Under the pieces are notes generated by a model. That model did not search any database. It worked only from the letters and a program-made list of their open reading frames with translations, and was not told the origin of the DNA. DNA of 64,000 nt from Roseiarcus sp963835885. Its GTDB lineage: Bacteria; Pseudomonadota; Alphaproteobacteria; Rhizobiales; Beijerinckiaceae. Where the stretch lies: NCBI GenBank assembly GCA_963835885.1, contig CAWIHF010000039.1, positions 124,001 through 188,000 of the forward strand. The letters are read 5' to 3'. Positions 63,245-64,000 of the stretch are shown here, in pieces; the stretch's first letter is position 1, and every line of letters begins with the position of its first letter. Both the position numbers and the translations under genes were made by a program.

Positions 63245-64000
63245 CGTTGCTCGCCCGTCGGCCACTCGGCGTAGACGCTCATACCCGGCCTAAGGGCGGG
63301 CAAGGGCGTGACGGGATAGGCGCGCACCTCGAACGTCCGGAGGTCGAAGTCGCCGGTCGCACGGGTCGCGCGCCAGCCGGCATATTCGCCGCGCGTTGCG
63401 ATGAGCTTGATCTCCGCGGTGATCTCCTGGTCGCCGAGCGCGGGCGCGCGCATCGTGAACCGGTCGCCGACCTTGAGCCCACGCACGAGGTCTTCGCGCA
63501 GGTTGAACCGCAGCCAAACGTCGCTGAGGTCGACCAGCGACAGAAGGGGCACGCCGGGCGAGACATATTCCCCGACCTCGGCTCCGATCTGGTATACCTG
63601 CCCGGCGATTGGCGATTTGACGACGAGTTCGTCCACCTGCGCCTTGATTGTGTCGACGCTCGCCTGCGCCTTGAGCACGTTGGTCTGGGCGATCCCGCGC
63701 TCTTCCTTGGTCGCGCCGTTGACGGCCTCCTCATAAGCGAGCTTCGCTTGGTCCTGCTGCCTCTTGGCCACTTCAAGCGAGTTCGTCACCTCGTCCAGCC
63801 GCTGCAACGGCGCATTGCCGGAGCCGGCAAGCACCTTGATGCGGTCGTAGGTGCGCTGGGCGAGCGAGAAATTCGCCTCCGCCGCTTCTTCTTCCGCTTT
63901 GCGCTGGGCGATCGTCTCGGCGCGCGTCCCGGCGAGGATATTGGCGAGCTGGGCCTTGGCGACGTCCACGCCGGCCTGGGCCTGACGCCATTTGGCGACG
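63241..64000 (-). CDS. HlyD-family membrane-fusion protein (partial, N-terminus off window)
   Basis: The C-terminal 252 or so residues of an adaptor protein that enters from the right edge. Visible are the coiled-coil hairpin (AEEEAAEANFSLAQRTYDRI, NVLKAQASVDTIKAQVDELV), the lipoyl second half VKSPIAGQVYQIGAEVGEYV and a beta-barrel end with VRAYPVTPLPALRPGMSVYA. The stop overlaps the permease ATG by four bases, so the genes are translationally coupled. An in-frame GTG at 63969 is not the start because protein-like sequence continues upstream of it. First visible gene of the export operon; an ATPase or outer membrane factor may lie beyond the edge. Confidence 0.85.
   Translation of the reverse strand, partial: VAKWRQAQAGVDVAKAQLANILAGTRAETIAQRKAEEEAAEANFSLAQRTYDRIKVLAGSGNAPLQRLDEVTNSLEVAKRQQDQAKLAYEEAVNGATKEERGIAQTNVLKAQASVDTIKAQVDELVVKSPIAGQVYQIGAEVGEYVSPGVPLLSLVDLSDVWLRFNLREDLVRGLKVGDRFTMRAPALGDQEITAEIKLIATRGEYAGWRATRATGDFDLRTFEVRAYPVTPLPALRPGMSVYAEWPTGEQR

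Noticed and set aside
1..64000. tRNA, rRNA, CRISPR array, prophage or integrative element.
   Set aside because: No cloverleaf with TTCGANTC arm, no rRNA segments, no regularly spaced direct repeats, and no integrase or capsid genes were seen by eye. A tRNAscan or covariance search would be decisive.

Overview
The window is GC-rich alphaproteobacterial chromosome. It carries a DivL-type cell-cycle kinase with tyrosine in place of histidine, a TsaE-AmgK fusion, UPF0262 and DUF2948 genes around hisD and murA, TTAA-N7-TTAA (CtrA-type) boxes, class I PHA synthase and an FtsZ ending in LDIPAFLRR. Together these point to Hyphomicrobiales (Rhizobiales). A Methylocystaceae/Beijerinckiaceae-like organism is plausible, but the genus cannot be fixed from sequence alone. 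No rRNA, tRNA or CRISPR array was recognised.

Layout. 1-10.2 kb holds the 5' end of yajC, an ABC-F ATPase, an orphan HEPN-like protein, a PaaI thioesterase, an alpha/beta-hydrolase and TPR-SGNH hydrolase pair separated only by an in-frame TAG, an IS630 remnant, uvrC, a lipoprotein with a CtrA box upstream, and prs. 10.4-19.6 kb is a nucleoside uptake and salvage operon: BMP-type binding protein, double-ABC ATPase, two permeases, cytidine deaminase, a RelE/HigA-like toxin-antitoxin pair, purine nucleoside phosphorylase, thymidine phosphorylase and a hydroxyacid dehydrogenase. It is preceded by a candidate promoter with a TetR-like operator. 19.7-31.6 kb holds carbon storage and polymer genes: glycogen-debranching enzyme, ilvE, phaC, a c-di-GMP-type exopolysaccharide pair (membrane-fusion protein and GT2-PilZ synthase), and a lower-GC membrane protein broken by an in-frame TGA.

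31.8-56.9 kb is almost entirely minus strand and encodes envelope, division and housekeeping functions. In transcription order it runs hslV, hslU, ACT protein, trpS, divL, tsaE-amgK, murU, then (after one oppositely oriented small HTH gene) murC, murB, ddl, ftsQ, ftsA, ftsZ, lpxC, bamD, recN, a small basic protein, murA, DUF2948, hisD, UPF0262. MurA, MurB, MurC and Ddl make peptidoglycan precursors. AmgK and MurU recycle MurNAc and GlcNAc into the same pool. FtsQAZ build the divisome, LpxC and BamD build the outer membrane, and DivL together with the CtrA boxes suggests how the block is tied to the cell cycle. 57-64 kb holds a small redox/sulfur cluster (DUF2892 protein divergent from AhpD-like, rhodanese and DUF302 genes), a methyltransferase and an exporter operon (MFP, tandem ABC-2 permease, MFP).

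A caution governs the whole annotation. I count 22 single-base reading-frame breaks (19 behave as one extra base, 3 as one missing base) in 15 otherwise intact genes, including ftsA and hisD, plus two in-frame stops. When each break is repaired the lengths return to whole codons. Essential genes are hit, so I read most of them as sequence or assembly errors rather than gene decay. Such genes are typed pseudogene here only because the sequence as given does not encode an intact product.
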